Shown in pieces: positions 1-12,706 of a stretch of 64,000 nucleotides of DNA (its first letter is position 1; each line of letters opens with the position of its first letter). This DNA is from Apostichopus japonicus (taxonomy: Eukaryota > Echinodermata > Holothuroidea > Aspidochirotida > Stichopodidae): the NCBI RefSeq assembly GCF_037975245.1, contig NC_092561.1:5444001-5508000 (forward strand), read 5' to 3'. A program made the position numbers and the translations under genes. A model generated the notes under the pieces. It had not been told where the DNA came from and did no database searches. It saw nothing but the letters and a program-made list of their open reading frames with translations.

Positions 1-1799
1 CTTTTTCTACTAGACATTTATTATGATTTTAAACTGCTGCTCGCTTCAAGGGTATCTTAAGCAAAACAGTAACCAGAAGTAATGTACCTATTGAAGTTTA
101 ATTCTGTAGTTGTGCTGATCAATATTGTAAGTGATCTGTTGCATACAGCTGCTGTATGTGATGAAGAGTATAAATCAGAGATACAAACTTTGCTTAAATA
201 AAGTCATGCATTCAAAAATTATGTTGATTCAAAGATATTCACAAAACAGTCAACTTCACATGTTAATTTCCCAGTTCACTTTTAAATTACTTAAAAACTG
301 TTTTACACTGATCAATATATCTATCTGTGATGTCAAACCCCCCATGTGAGTATATATACTCCAATTTTATCATGTCTGCTATTTATAAATAAAAGATATC
401 TTTTTCGAGGGTTAGAATGGTACTGTATACGTTTCACGCAGTATAAAGTCTCGGACACACGTACAGTACTGATCGTGGTACAGTGTCTCAGACTCTCAGA
501 TTCCCAAGGTAATAAAATCTAATTATGAACTGAATGTACTGTACAGTATATACATGTAAATCTGTTGACTCATGATAGCAGATAACATGCAGCATAAAAT
601 CACTGCATTGCTCAATATCGCAGCGTACATTCGATATATATGAAAGATTCAATTAAAAAGAATACGGTTCAAATGTGTGAAAGTTCTCTAGATTTAACTG
701 GCAGCACTCTGGTATTATAACACCGATCGCTTGTCTCAATGTGTAAATTCGCGCAAAATTCGGGTCATTAACTGGCAAAATGCCAACACATTTCGCTGTG
801 TGCCCGGTTGCACAAAGAAAGAGAAGACTAGGAACTTTTTCTGCCGTTAGACATTAAGAGAACTTTAAACACATGATATTAATTGGATAATAATCGCCAT
901 GCAGTCAAAACATTGCATGATTCCTGTACCCATTACCCAACATTTAACCAGGTTAATCGCTAACGCTTAAAATATAACGATAAGTACTATCATTGGGCTG
1001 CTCCCACAAGCCTGTACAGTAAAAATAACATCAAATTACTAGTGGGAACTTGATAATTTAAGGTATACAGTACATAGCACTGAATCGCTGCATTGCTACA
1101 GTAGATATCACAGTGTAATTATACTCATTCATGACCAAAATTTGCCATGCATAAATTAATATCATATCAGAGATAATTGTTTTGTTTTTTTTGCCCTGCA
1201 CCCAAGAGACTATATAGTCAACTGTGTGTAAAAAAAAAAAAAAAATTAAAGATCTATATTAACTTTTTAATGTGACATAACTGCATCTGATAATTTTTGA
1301 AATCATCTTTAGTACTGTCGCGATGGCACCGAAGTATTACGCATTAATTTCAAACACTGTCAATATATTGAAATAAGATACATACTGATAAATAATTTTT
1401 TTTATTTTTTTAATGGAAATTTGATCAGACTAGCAGAGAACTTTGATAAATTACACAGGGAATGACAAATGTTCTACAATTCAAAGATTCAATTTCAACA
1501 TTCATTATTTAATAGTAGCTTTTGCTGGCATATTTGAGTACTCAGGTTTCACTTCATAATAACATCATTATACTACACAAGTTGTGAAACTGTACGCAAG
1601 CTGGCTGTACCTGTACGCATAAGGTTTTTTTCAATTGCTCCTTCAGAATACAAGCAAGTGTTTCTTTCTCGGTTAATTACCATGGAATGTGTGTGATTAC
1701 CGGTAGCTTACTTAACTGCATGATGGTATTGTCCTCTGGCTTTTGGTTAAGATCATGTTTGCTACAGATCTGTTGACTTTCAGATACACAGTACATAGT
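1..1799. other. AT-rich DNA, no gene recognised
   Basis: Only short open frames with no recognisable protein are present, on either strand. There are A/T runs near 1189-1245 and 1396-1412 and several TACTGTAC-type short palindromes. I see no tRNA, rRNA or transposon ends here. Confidence 0.5.
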
Positions 1800-3485
1800 A
1801 GATCATCACTCACTAAACATCACCAAAGCACCAAAGCATCACCAAATATCACCAAACATCACCAAGCATCACAAACATTACTCACAAAACATCACCATAC
1901 ATCACCAACACTGAACATCACCAGACATCACCAAACATCACAAAGCATCACTCACTAATCATCACTCACTAAACGTCACCAAACTTCACTCACCACACAT
2001 CACCGTACATAAGGTTCCAACATTGAAAATCACCGAAGATCACCAAACATTGAACATCACTGAACATCACCAAACATCACCAGACATCACCAAACATCAC
2101 CAAACATCACCAAGCATCACCACACATCACCGAGCACCACTCACTAATCATCACTCACTAAACATCACCAAACATCACCAGATATCAAATAAACATGATC
2201 ACCAGATGTCAACAAACATCACTAAGCTTGAACAACACAAAACATTGAACATCACCGAACATCACCAGACATCACCAAGCATCACCACTATCACTCACTT
2301 ATCATCACTCACTAAACATCACCAAACATCACCGTACATCACCAGATATCAAATAATAAACATCACCAGATATCAACCAGGGTTCATTTTAGATTTTTCA
2401 ATTTGCTTAGCAGTACTGCTAATCAAAATCCTGAATTGATTAGCAGTTTGGTAAAAATGGTTAGCAATTTTTTTTCTGTGCACGTGCGCTGCACGATAAA
2501 GATAATGTCATAAATGTATCCCTGGCACTGGGGGCGGGGGTCTCCCTCTTTGAAAATATTGACTTTCAACTCTCAGAAGAAAGTTTCAAACATATCTTTC
2601 CACTTTTAGAGGGAATGCAATTATGCAAGCATTCACGATGTGGCATATTGCGCAGGAACGTTGATATATCATCGTTGGCCCCATAAATAGTTACACAAAT
2701 ATCAAAACTCGTGATGAATTTAAATTTCATTGTAGGATGTTCACGATATTGATTAAAATACGTCAAAAGTGCGTGAAATCATGTATATCCATGGTACAAT
2801 CACACTAGGTTGCCGCCTAGCTTGCCAGTTACAATAGTTTGCAGTTTTGATGGCAATAAAAAAGTGGAAGCATATCCCAAGTAAATATTCCGAAGCTAGC
2901 TACCGGTAGCAGCAACTCGCTTATTATCCACTGCTATTGTCCGCCACTAGTATTGCTTATTGGCGGCTGCTATTGTCCGCTGTTATTGGTAGCCAACTTC
3001 AGCTTGATGCAGACTGAGCCCGCACCGGTGGATCTGAGTACGAGTGCGAAAGTAACGTTATATTATTATTATTGCGTAGCCACGTAGGTCAGATCAGGCA
3101 TAGGCCTAGGCCAAGTAAATTACTTGAATCAAAACAAAACAAAAACAAAACAAAACAAAACTCCAAAAGTGTCAGATAAAATAGTAAATATGAGTGTAAC
3201 ATTTCGTGCCAATGAATTATGCTCTGTGTGATAGTAATGTATGTGGTTATTTGGGACTTTAGGCTGCTATACTCTAGGTGTGTGTAGTCTAGGGGCCTAC
3301 CTTGGGTTGTGTAGCAGTTGCGCGATACAAAGTATCATCTTGCATCGCAAATGTAAATAATAGCATCGCAAAGTGCGATGCGATACCGCTTAAAATGAAC
3401 CCTGATATCAACAAACATCACTAAGCTTGAACAACACCAAACATTGAACATCACCAAACATTACTCCCTGGGCAAACATCACTTT
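1800..3485. repeat. CATCACCAAA minisatellite, split by a transposon
   Basis: A degenerate tandem array of roughly 10 bp units (CATCACCAAA and variants such as CATCACTCAC, CATCACCAGA) runs from about 1805 to 2377 and resumes at 3405-3485. The interruption is the TIR element at 2378-3404. The array gives long histidine- and threonine-rich open frames on the plus strand, which are a by-product of the repeat and not evidence of a protein. Confidence 0.85.
2378..3404. mobile_element. Non-autonomous hAT-type element, 1027 bp
   Basis: The element starts with CAGGGTTCATTTTA and ends with its exact reverse complement TAAAATGAACCCTG. It is flanked on both sides by the perfect 8 bp direct repeat ATATCAAC (2370-2377 and 3405-3412). 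An 8 bp target duplication and a CAGGG terminus are typical of the hAT superfamily. It sits inside the CATCACC minisatellite, so it inserted after that array existed. No transposase-like reading frame is visible; a 66-codon minus-strand frame at 2566-2766 has no recognisable motif. Confidence 0.88.
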
Positions 3486-3921
3486 AACCAGTATGTGAAT
3501 CCCCTCTCTTGAAAGGAATTGTGATCAACCTCACTAGATTTAACTTGTACCATGATGAACACACAGTATCATGTATCGTATCAATGTACAAAGAGAACTG
3601 GGGGTTGAGAATGTACAGTAACTGTCTCGATGTGAGGGGATTGGGGACTGAAATGGGATCAAGAAGTTCCGTTCAAATTCATGCCCAGGCTCAATCTCCA
3701 GGGACCTTCTCTTCAAGAATACCATAAAGATATTAGCCTTGGTTGTCTGACCATAAAGTGGTTTCAGTTCACCAAACAATTACCAAGTGCTACAAAAAAG
3801 TATATAAATTATGTTTACAGATAATATATATTTCACAAACAAGTACAGTAGGTGATTCTTTTTGGTTTACAATTTTTTTTCCATGCTAAACTGTTTGCAT
3901 GCACCTATGTTTTTTTTTTCT

Positions 3922-4565
3922 GTAGTACTACTGTGTACATTTGACTTACATCAACATGCAATTATATATGTCTGTTGAATTACTTACTCACCTCTACTCT
4001 GGCTCTAATTTATGTATCCTTGAGGTACAGTAACACAAGATTACTCTTAAACTCTCCTGGACATCTTGGATTATGTTTTTACTAATATCAAATGAAGAGT
4101 GATGATATATTACAACGATGCCCCCCCCCCCCAGCCCCTCTATGAATTTCCCAGCATCAAAGCTCTGTGAAAACAATTCATACAATTTATTTCCCTCTCT
4201 GAATGTAAATGACCCAGGGGTATATGTCACCATTATGGCTGTGGTAGTAGTACTATTTACAATTGAATTAAATCAACATGCAACTATTATGAGGATACAA
4301 GTCTGTTAAATTACTTAACTCACATCCACTCTGGCTTTAATTTATGTGTCCTTGAGGCAACAACAAGATTACTCTTATACTCTCCTGTCTTGGCTTACGT
4401 ATATTACTTATATCAAAAGAAGAGTGACTACTCATTACTACGAACTTACGAAGCCCCCCTCTATGAAATTCGCAGCTTCAAGGCTCTGCGAAAACATATC
4501 ATACCATTTTTTCCCCATCTCTGAATGTAAATGACCCAAGGGTATAATGTCACCATTATGGCTGA
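3922..4565. repeat. Tandem duplication of about 0.32 kb
   Basis: The stretch 3922-4240 is repeated at about 4245-4565 with moderate divergence. Shared landmarks include TTTATGTRTCCTTGAGG (4007 and 4339) and GAATGTAAATGACCCA (4201 and 4523). The offset varies from 322 to 332 bp because of indels, including a C-run present only in the first copy. It is non-coding as far as I can tell. Confidence 0.75.
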
Positions 4566-6198
4566 TATAAATTCAATTTGTTATGTGATCATACCATGTA
4601 TCAATCCAGCAGTGGTACAAACTGCTGCATATGGATGCAGCTTCAATAATTGTTTCTAACTCCCGTAGGGAAGTGCTCCTGTCTCTTCAAATGAAAATTA
4701 TAGTCGAATCAGCAATTGTGGGATTGGTCTTGATGTGGTTTAGGGGGGGAGGGGAGGGGGGTAGGAAATAAAATTAAAATAAAAGGCCTATATCATCATG
4801 AACATGATACTGTACAGGTCTTATAATTCTGATATTTTCCAACAAATGAATACCTGCATATATGCTTACTTTATGGAAATTTAAGCAATAATTTCACTCA
4901 ATGCTGCTGAAAGACAATGGGTGACTCAGGTAGTACTTTGTCCCTTAAATATTTAGAAGTGCGTATCAATAATGTAATTATGCAAATTTAGTTTTATCAC
5001 AAATATTAAAAATTTTCTGAGATTACCTTCATTGCTCCAAATGAACCTGGTTATACGATCATGACTTGCCTTCTTCTTTCTTTTCACTTTTTCTTTTGTC
5101 TTTTCTCTATTACAAGGGGGAAGGGAGGGGTCAAGGTGGCGGGGAGGGGGTCAAGGTGGCAAAGTCATCAGAATTTTGGAGGTAGGCATTACAACTAAAT
5201 TAAAGTCACTAGAAGGCAACCTTCATTTTGTTGGACATGGGTAGCAAATTTCATTGGGGTGCACCAAACATTTCTGGGAACACACCCCCAGCCCCCCCCC
5301 ATCCCTCTATACCCCATCACCCCAAACAGTTATCACTTACAGTTTTAGTTTGAAAAGAACAATCTTGGTGAAGTTTCCCAAACATTTTGATCAAACTCAA
5401 AATGCTGCTTTTCTCCTCTTCCTCTTTTTTTTTTTCTTTTCGTTTTGCCTCTTTATTTTTCATTTTTTCCTTTGCTTTGTCTATACACTATACACTATGA
5501 GACACTTTGGTGGTAGAAAAATGAAGGAGGTCACTAGGGTCAGTGAGGGTGTACAGTGTTAAAAGATTACCAGGGCATACTAGACACGGTAGAATGTGGT
5601 GCTTAGGTTGTGGGGAGACAGGTAAGTGGGGAACGAAGGAAATACATGTATGCAATTGTGTAGCTATGAGGCTTCCTCAAGCTTTCTGTAGTTACAGTAG
5701 GTGGGCATGTTTTAACTGACAGTCCAGTCATATAAACTCACAAACATGTGTCATTTGAAAAGAAATTTGCAAAGGATGAGCCAAAACTGAGAAATTTTTA
5801 TCAGTCTTTTCTTTCAAAATTATCAACTACATTCTAAAAATTCAACAGAACTTTGTAATCTGCAAACATTATATACAGATCTGCTAAAAAAATTAAATAG
5901 GAAAAATAATTCTTTGCTTTAATTTGGGTATATACGTCATTCTTTAACTTTAAGTTGTTCTCTAGTGTTTAATACTCAAGCTGATTTTAAAAACTCTTAA
6001 AAGAAATGACAGCCATATAAAGAAGAAAAAATTAACATAGAGAGTAAAATGTGCACATTTACCAAACGATAGACACGAAGACATCCAGATCGCCTCAGTC
6101 TCAATCGACTCTGATAAAGTTTAATACGATCTTCCGGCGCGGCAGGTTATATGTAACGCTCGGTAAAATGAAATTGCAGAAAATGGAGACAAACTCAC
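4566..6198. other. Intergenic or intronic DNA, no gene recognised
   Basis: The stretch contains G-rich tracts (4741-4762, 5116-5160), a C-run near 5288 and a T-rich tract near 5425-5470. No protein family, RNA gene or element ends were recognised. If the exon-like segment at 6199 is real, this would be intron on the minus strand. Confidence 0.4.
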
Positions 6199-6410
6199 CT
6201 CGTTAAGACGTCCCTTGGAGCTGAATGAACCAGCGTATCAGTTGCTATTGCTTCACCACAACAACCTCTGTGACTGCCAGGGGCATTTCATCTTCTTAAC
6301 ATCCGGAACCGATGATGATGATTCATCCTTGTTTATCTGAGTTCAGAGGAGTTGACGCCCTGGTGCATGCACGCAGACGACCAGTCTGGTCAGGTTTTGT
6401 TTACTCTCTG
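6199..6410 (-). other. Possible 5' UTR exon (minus strand)
   Basis: Read on the minus strand, this segment ends in a consensus donor, GAG followed by GTGAGT, with the last exon base at 6199. The sequence is more GC-rich and less repetitive than its surroundings. Every ATG in it runs quickly into a stop, so it would be a non-coding first exon. The 5' boundary is a guess. A downstream partner exon was not identified, so the call is tentative. Confidence 0.25.
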
Positions 6411-8350
6411 TACATAGGAAAAAGGACAGCATTTAATATAGAACATGTATAGTCTTTACACAGTTCTTTCATTGCAGTGATCTATACAGCTGAGCTTATA
6501 TCATTAATCTGTTTGATTGGAAAATCTGAAATTCTACGTTCAGTGTCTCCGATCGCAAATGCTTGATTTGTTATGCTTAAATTACACGATGAAACATGGT
6601 AAACTGAATACTGTACATTCAAATATCAAACTCTTCCATTAATCTCCATAAAACTTGATATTATCGGCTGGACACAAAAAGATGCCAATCTGCCAAGGTG
6701 TTAAACTTCCTCCCATATTCCACTTCCTTCCCAGGTGCCCCCACATGCTCACATTTTCCACTTTCCCATTTTCCCCCACATTCTCTTCTTTTCTCCTTCC
6801 CTCTGTAGGCTAGAATCCATACTGTACCTTAATTTCCCCCGTGCCTTTCCCTGGTACCTATTCCTTTCCCTTACCCCTGCCTCCATTACTTACTTACTTA
6901 CTGGCCCCTCTGTCATCTTTTCCCATTCCTCCCCCGAGAAAAAGCTATGTCAGGTTCCCCCTCCTCTTTCCTTCTCTCTGCCCTTTCCTCTCCCTAGCCC
7001 CTTCCTTTTCACCTCTGCCCTTACTGTTCTTCTTCCCCCCCCCCTTTCCTCCACCCAACATTACAACATCCATCAGGACCATCACTAATAGTAAAACAAT
7101 TATAAATGTAAACCACAGGGGAACAATAAACTTATGCTATTTTTCAAACACACAAAGACTGGGTATTAGTTGGTCCACCAGAGTTCAGCAATTTCGATGA
7201 ATGAAAGAGAGAGGAAAAATTATAATCACATGATTCAATCGGGGGATCTGCAACTCCATAGTTCAATAACCTAACAAGAAGAGAGAGCTGTGTGTAGAGC
7301 CAGGGAGTTGTTAGAGCCAGCTAACAACTTCATGTACTACAGATGTACTACAGATCCATGTACAAATAAGACTGTTGGTCACGTACAGCAATCCTCTAAA
7401 GACATGTTATGCTGTTTCAAGAGGGCCACTTTTAACTTAACTAATAACTGTATAAAGAGATGGACAGTAATTGAGGGTAAAGCTGTTTGTCTTGGGGTTT
7501 TTTCCCCAGCGAATGCTGCACCTTTTCCTGGCAACATGTGCATTCAAGTATGCAATGTGTATATATGCTGAAATTAAAGCTCCAAAACGAAGAACCAAAG
7601 TAGATGTAATGTGCTGTTAATTTTCTATTTCAATTTCAGTTTCAATTTTTCAGTTTTAATTTCAGTTTTCAATTACAAATTTCAAATTTATTTCTATATA
7701 TGTTTGTACAGGAATATAACATTACAGTACCAAGGTTAACATATATATGAAGGACACTAGAAAACAGTTCAGACTGTTATCTCAGCTAGTGACCAACAGA
7801 ACATGAAAAGCAAAGATAAATTTATGTGTCTTTAGCAGACAAACAATTGTAAAACAAGCCAACAAAGATGAACAGTGGCAAGATTACTGGGGAGGGGGGG
7901 GCAAGGGGGGTACTTGGAAAGTTGTTAGCCAGTTTTCCACCTAATGAGAGTGTCAACGAGTGCCGTTCAGACCGTCATTAACTATAAGATTGACCATTGT
8001 TACTTCTTATGTTGCTAAAATGAATCTGGCAATACTTTTATAAAGGTAGCATAATTACATTTTCAAATACACAACTAGTACTGGTAAATAATCTAGAAAT
8101 ATTACACCCATATTACATCTAGGGGCTTTATAAAATCAAAGGGGATAGGACACACCTTCCCATGGACCCCTCCCCCAGTCACTCATGGTTGCAGTTGTCT
8201 TGAATCAAAGAAAGCTATTAAGTTTAATTCCATAAAAACCATTTAATACTTTCCTTACATGAACAAATTTTGATACATTCTATCGAAAAAGTCTTGTAGC
8301 AAATCCATCGAACCTTCCATAGATTGGTTATAATTCTTTGTACTGTACAT
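6411..8350. other. No gene recognised; long pyrimidine tract
   Basis: About 6720-7065 is strongly C/T-rich on the plus strand, giving long but compositionally biased open frames that are not convincing proteins. Near 7620-7690 there is a TTTCAATTTCAG-type simple repeat. At 7306-7340 lies a short inverted repeat (AGTTGTTAG and CTAACAACT), related in sequence to the ultra-short inserts described below. Confidence 0.4.
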
Positions 8351-8384
8351 TTCTGTCACACTAATTGTATCAGCAGCAACTTAA

Positions 8385-8994
8385 AGCAGCATTTTGGGTT
8401 TGGTCGCCGTTTTCTACTTTTTTGACATGTCCATCGAGTTTTTTACATATCAATCACAAAACAGCAAACTAAGATATTAGCCAAGTTTTTCCCTGCCAAC
8501 AACGTTAATTGGCGAGTAATTAAGGATATTTGAGAAAAGTGTCCACGACAAATTCCACATTTAAAATTAATCGCATACAGTTCCTCCAAACACACTAGTT
8601 TGAATTCAACCAATCAGAGATGCCGGTTTTGTTATGAGCCGTTGCTAAAAATAGATTCAAGACTTTGCGTTGGTACAACCAGGGAGTTGTTATGGAACTC
8701 ACTGGTACAATACAACTGCCATATTGACTGTAGACAAATCAAGCATGGTGTTGTATTAGGTACTGGTCAATGACGTGTGTAGTGTTTAAATATTCATATT
8801 ATTGTGGGCGAGGTTTATTGGGATCCCAACGGAAAATATCTTGGAGAAAACAAAGTTCAAAATTGCAATTTTTCGATTTTTATGCCACCATTTGAAGTAA
8901 GATTTAAATAGATAAGCTAGTTATGTATGTCGTTATGGTATAGTGGAGTCAGTGAGGTTGAGAAAAATCATAGAAAAGGACGCAAAATGCTGCT
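8385..8994. mobile_element. TTAA-flanked MITE, 610 bp
   Basis: The ends are AGCAGCATTTTG and its reverse complement CAAAATGCTGCT, flanked on both sides by TTAA (8381-8384 and 8995-8998). TTAA target duplication is characteristic of piggyBac- and Kolobok-type transposons. Other copies of the surrounding 144 bp repeat read CAACTAAACATATC at this point, which approximates the empty site. It carries no transposase frame. A 25 bp inverted-repeat insert (8680-8704) is nested in it. Confidence 0.75.
8680..8704. mobile_element. Ultra-short inverted-repeat insert, 25 bp
   Basis: The insert begins CAGGGAGTT and ends AACTCACTG, an imperfect inverted repeat. It is flanked by GTACAAC (8673-8679) and GTACAAT (8705-8711), a 6 of 7 match. 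Its left end is shared with the inserts at 9481 and 45263. Confidence 0.45.
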
Positions 8995-9480
8995 TTAACA
9001 TATCAATACACTTATTTCTGCCTTTTGTTACTACATACAGCCTGTGTCTCCTGCTAACAATTACTGTGTTCCGGCCTTACAGTAGCCAAAAGATCATAAA
9101 CAATACTACTGTTAATACATTTACTGTATCAGCAGCAACTAAACATATCTATACACTTATCTCTGCCTTTTGTTACTACAAACAGCTGTGTCTCCAGCTA
9201 ACACTTACTGTGTTCAGGCCTTACAGTAGCCAAAGATCACAACAATACTAATGTTACTACATCTATTGTATCAGCAAGCAACTAAACATATCTATACACT
9301 TATCTCTGCCTTTTGTTACTACAAACAGCTGTGTCTCCAGCTAACACTTAATGTGTTCAGGCTTTACAGTAGCCCAAGATCACAACAATACTAATGTTAG
9401 TACATCTATTGTATCAGCAAGCAACTAAACATATCTATACACTTATCTCTGCCTTTTGTTCCTACATAGGTCTGTTAAAC

Positions 9481-9510
9481 CAGGCAGTTGTTATACATAA
9501 TCACTCCCTG
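9481..9510. mobile_element. Ultra-short inverted-repeat insert, 30 bp
   Basis: It begins CAGGCAGTTGTTAT and ends CACTCCCTG. It is flanked by a perfect 7 bp direct repeat, GTTAAAC (9474-9480 and 9511-9517). Compared with neighbouring 144 bp repeat copies, slightly more than the insert plus one repeat has been added, so the event was not a perfectly clean insertion. Confidence 0.5.
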
Positions 9511-9595
9511 GTTAAACACTGCATGTGTCTCCTGCTAACACTTACTGTGTTCAGGCCTTATAGTAGCCGGAAGGTCAAAACAACACAGTAATGTT

Positions 9596-11345
9596 AGTAG
9601 AACTCTCCTCGAGAAATCCATCAGAAAGTCAAAGTTACGCATCATGGTCGTACAAATTTGTCATGCTGTTTGGGACTGAGGGGGAGTGAATGACTAATAC
9701 TTAAACATGGCTTACCTTTTAAAACTGTATCTAAAATGGTTTACATATATACTGTCAATACATAAATTATAACCGTCTCAAAATAAAATAAAAGAGAAAG
9801 ATATATAAGATGGAATGTGTAAGTGCTTGTAAGCTGTCAATCTGATGGGATTCTGACAGCTATCTCAGAGGGAGATTTAGTCTTGAATTGGTTCACCAAT
9901 TTCAGGTAAGAGTTCAGATACAGGGTACTTAGTTATAAATGTCCCTGTAGCCAAATGTGGTTCAGTGAACACCTGGCCTACATTAGTAATCTGGTACTGT
10001 AGCCGGAAAAACTTTATTTTCGGCCAAATATGGAGACAATTCTAAGAATATTCTCGTTGACATGTGAGTAAAGTATGTACATACATGACAGAAAGAAAGT
10101 GTACTTCTAAGGAAACATTTATTTCATTTACTGTGCAAGTTCACTGAACAGAGTAATTTTTTAAAAAGAAAGTAAATAAACCATATGGTCATTGACTGCT
10201 AGATGCGGTTACACAACCATTTATGGGCAACAATTTGCAGGAATTTTGGGCCAACAATTTGCATTCACATAACTTCAATTCAAAGTAAGTTCGTTGACCT
10301 CGTCTGTTTTTCTATTAAACTACAGCTTTGAACAAAATACGATATTTCTTTCTATCTGATCTTACAGATGATGAAAGAAACTTTATTTCTTTCATCCATC
10401 CCTCTCGCATTTATTAAGTTTTTTTCTTTAATTTACAATAATATGCTGTGCATGCAACTAATCTTTATTGCCATGTTGTTGTTTGTCTTCATCAATGAAT
10501 GGACAAAATATTTCTGGATAATATTTTACTTACGGCCTTGATTGTCTAATTAATGGCACGTAAAGCTTTTTGAAGGAAAGTCAAGCAAGACAGATCCTGG
10601 GAACAGAAGGAAAATAAAGTAACTTTATCCACTCCCAACCCCAGTCCCCTTTCATTCGAGACTGTACCCAAGTCACCACGAGGGTGTTATCTCAATAAAT
10701 ATAAAAAAACTATGAACTTGAATCAATTACTTACAGTTTCTAACTTTCCATTAAAGATATAACTTTCAACTTCATTTTGCAACATCCATGTTTATCTTAA
10801 TTACACCAAAAATGATTGTAATTCAAAATGAATGATTACCAGTAAAGATCCTTATACCGCAGGCAAAAATAAAAATAAACTAATTTTATTGCAAAAAGTA
10901 TTTTTGAATGCTGTACATTTCTCTCTGTTGTTTACATTTTATACATACCCCCAAGCTCACTTTGGCTAAACCCAGAACTTATACATTTTCTTAAGAACCT
11001 ATTGTATCCCACCTTCATGCTTGTAAACCTAAAATGAATATTCATAGATTTTTTTTTTCAGGAAAGCATACTACTGTACCGCTGTATATACAGCTCTGTG
11101 TAAATAATAGCCATATTATGTTAATTAACCTTACAGTACTCATGCATCTCCCCATTAGGAGGTAAACAGTCTCCCTCAGAAGATTAACAAGTTTAAGAGA
11201 TTGGTCACTAGAGCATAGACTTTAGGTGAATCACCAGTCAGGAGGTCTGGACAAAGGAGACCTTAAAGCTATACACATACTGAGTTGAAATCAAGTTTAA
11301 GATCTCATTGGACACCTCAGACCTAATTGGTTGCGGTTACTTCTG
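9596..11345. other. No gene recognised
   Basis: AT-rich DNA with short open frames only. I see no splice-bounded coding segment, RNA gene or paired transposon ends. Confidence 0.4.
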
Positions 11346-11348
11346 CCA

Positions 11349-11905
11349 ATGATCGCTTCTTGGCCTATACATATAATATATCAGTTTTTAGGTCAACAGA
11401 AAGTACATTCAGAGCGTCTCACGAACCCCCTGGGATGGACTCATGCACCCCCTGGGGGTTCATGCATGGGTTAGGGAACCCCTGGTCTAGGTAGTCTGCG
11501 AATGATCGCTTCTCGGCCTTTTAGGCTACGATCACGTCTACGTAGCATTATGTTTCCCATGTAGGGGAATCAGTGATACGCACCTGACGATGATCACACA
11601 GTCACAGTCCTGATGCAAGGCGACTGGGGTTGAGAGCAGGTTCTTTCTTGGGCCTTTTCTTAAATAGTATTCTGCGAATGAGGACTTACCTGTCTCCTAA
11701 ACATGCACTACGATTAAATAGCAATTGATTTAACATTCTTTCACTGTGCTCCATTATAACCCACTGTGGAATTACTGCCCTATTCCTCCCAGATCTACCT
11801 TCCCACAAGCTTGAAATAACATTGTCATGGTCGTACAGTTACAACAGTCTTGATGTAAGGAGGGGGGTGGAGGGGGGGTGGGTGGGTTGAGAGTGGATCA
11901 AGTTA
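11349..11905 (+). repeat. U2 snRNA-headed SINE-like repeat cluster
   Basis: At 11505 the sequence ATCGCTTCTCGGCCTTTT, then GGCTACGATCA, closely follows the 5' end of U2 snRNA. It is followed by a body with GATGCAAGGCGACTGGGG and TTGAGAGCAGG. A second, shorter head (ATCGCTTCTTGGCC) occurs at 11351. The body alone recurs near 11825-11905 (TCTTGATGTAAGG, TTGAGAGTGGATCA). The same head and body order is found at 46502-46672, so this is a dispersed repeat rather than a functional U2 gene. At 11465-11483 there is an isolated hAT-like terminus, GGGAACCCCTG. Confidence 0.6.
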
Positions 11906-12630
11906 TTTGGTTTTTTTGCAAAGGATCTATCTTGAGAGACTTTTACAACAATTAAATTGCCAACTTTTCCAATTTGGTTTTTGCATATGATCAGCATAAT
12001 TATGTGAACAAATATAACGTTGATGAGTTGAGAAAAATGAACCATTTTCTCGCTCATTAGCCTTCACTTATTTGGCCCAAAATCATCTATCAAAATAGTC
12101 GTAGATAACTTTTGAGCAGCTGCAATCCTAGTTTGAGTTGTATATATACTCAGTACATTTTTTTTTGAAATTGCAAATTTTGTGCAAAATACTGCTTCAA
12201 CATTGAACAAACACAATATCAGAGAGATGACCCAGCTTGTTGACCTATGTACATGCCAGTATATACAATACTAAGTTGTACTGTAATGACGATAACATGT
12301 AACAGATCAATTGGTTGAAAGAATGGTTGAACTGGTCTAGCTGCCTTCTAAGTCTAGATATGAACTATGACAAAACTTAAAATTCTATAAGCAAATGAAT
12401 TATAATGGAAAACTGGGCTGGGGAAATTTAAGACTATGGAAAAAGAAAATGGAAAAAGAGCATATCAAAAGCCAAATTTCTCATGAAATCCCTTCCCTGG
12501 GACTTTCTGGGTTTTTATCTGTGCTGTAATCCCTGGTAACACAGTATACAAAATACTGTGGCTTCTGACTCTAAGCTCTCAGCAAAGAAATGGCTAAATA
12601 TATACGTAGGGATCCCTACCAACTAAAGAC
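11906..12630. other. No gene recognised
   Basis: AT-rich DNA with no coding, RNA or element signature that I can support. Confidence 0.4.
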
Positions 12631-12631
12631 A

Positions 12632-12706
12632 GGATCGATAGTTCAATTGACAGGGTGCTGGGGCTTGTAACCCAGAGGTCACTGATTAGAATCCCGCTGT
12701 GGCCAT
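12632..12706 (+). repeat. tRNA-Thr-like SINE head
   Basis: A degenerate tRNA-like segment. It has an A-box-like TAGTTCAATTGA, an anticodon arm GGG-CTTGTAA-CCC with anticodon TGT in a 7-base loop, and a B-box-like GATTAGAATCC. The acceptor ends do not pair well, and the D arm and B box depart from consensus, so a SINE relic or pseudo-tRNA is more likely than a working gene. Confidence 0.45.

Larger units (their letters stand above)
8351..9595. repeat. Tandem array of ~144 bp unit, 4 copies
   Basis: Repeat starts can be aligned on CATATCWATACACTTAT at 8999, 9145, 9287 and 9430, giving periods of 146, 142 and 143 bp. Each unit also contains TGTGTCTCC and CAGGCCTTACAGTAGCC. The array is interrupted by a TTAA-flanked element (8385-8994) whose left flank, GTATCAGCAGCAAC, is repeat sequence. 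The last copy has an insert that includes the 30 bp micro-element at 9481-9510. Confidence 0.85.

Noticed and set aside
2023-2439. 138-codon frame rich in ITEHHQTSP-like repeats
   Set aside because: Direct translation of the CATCACC minisatellite running into the hAT element; no independent coding evidence.
6735-7200. Two overlapping proline/serine/leucine-rich proteins
   Set aside because: Frames arise from a C/T-rich tract; composition explains them and no motif or splice context supports them.
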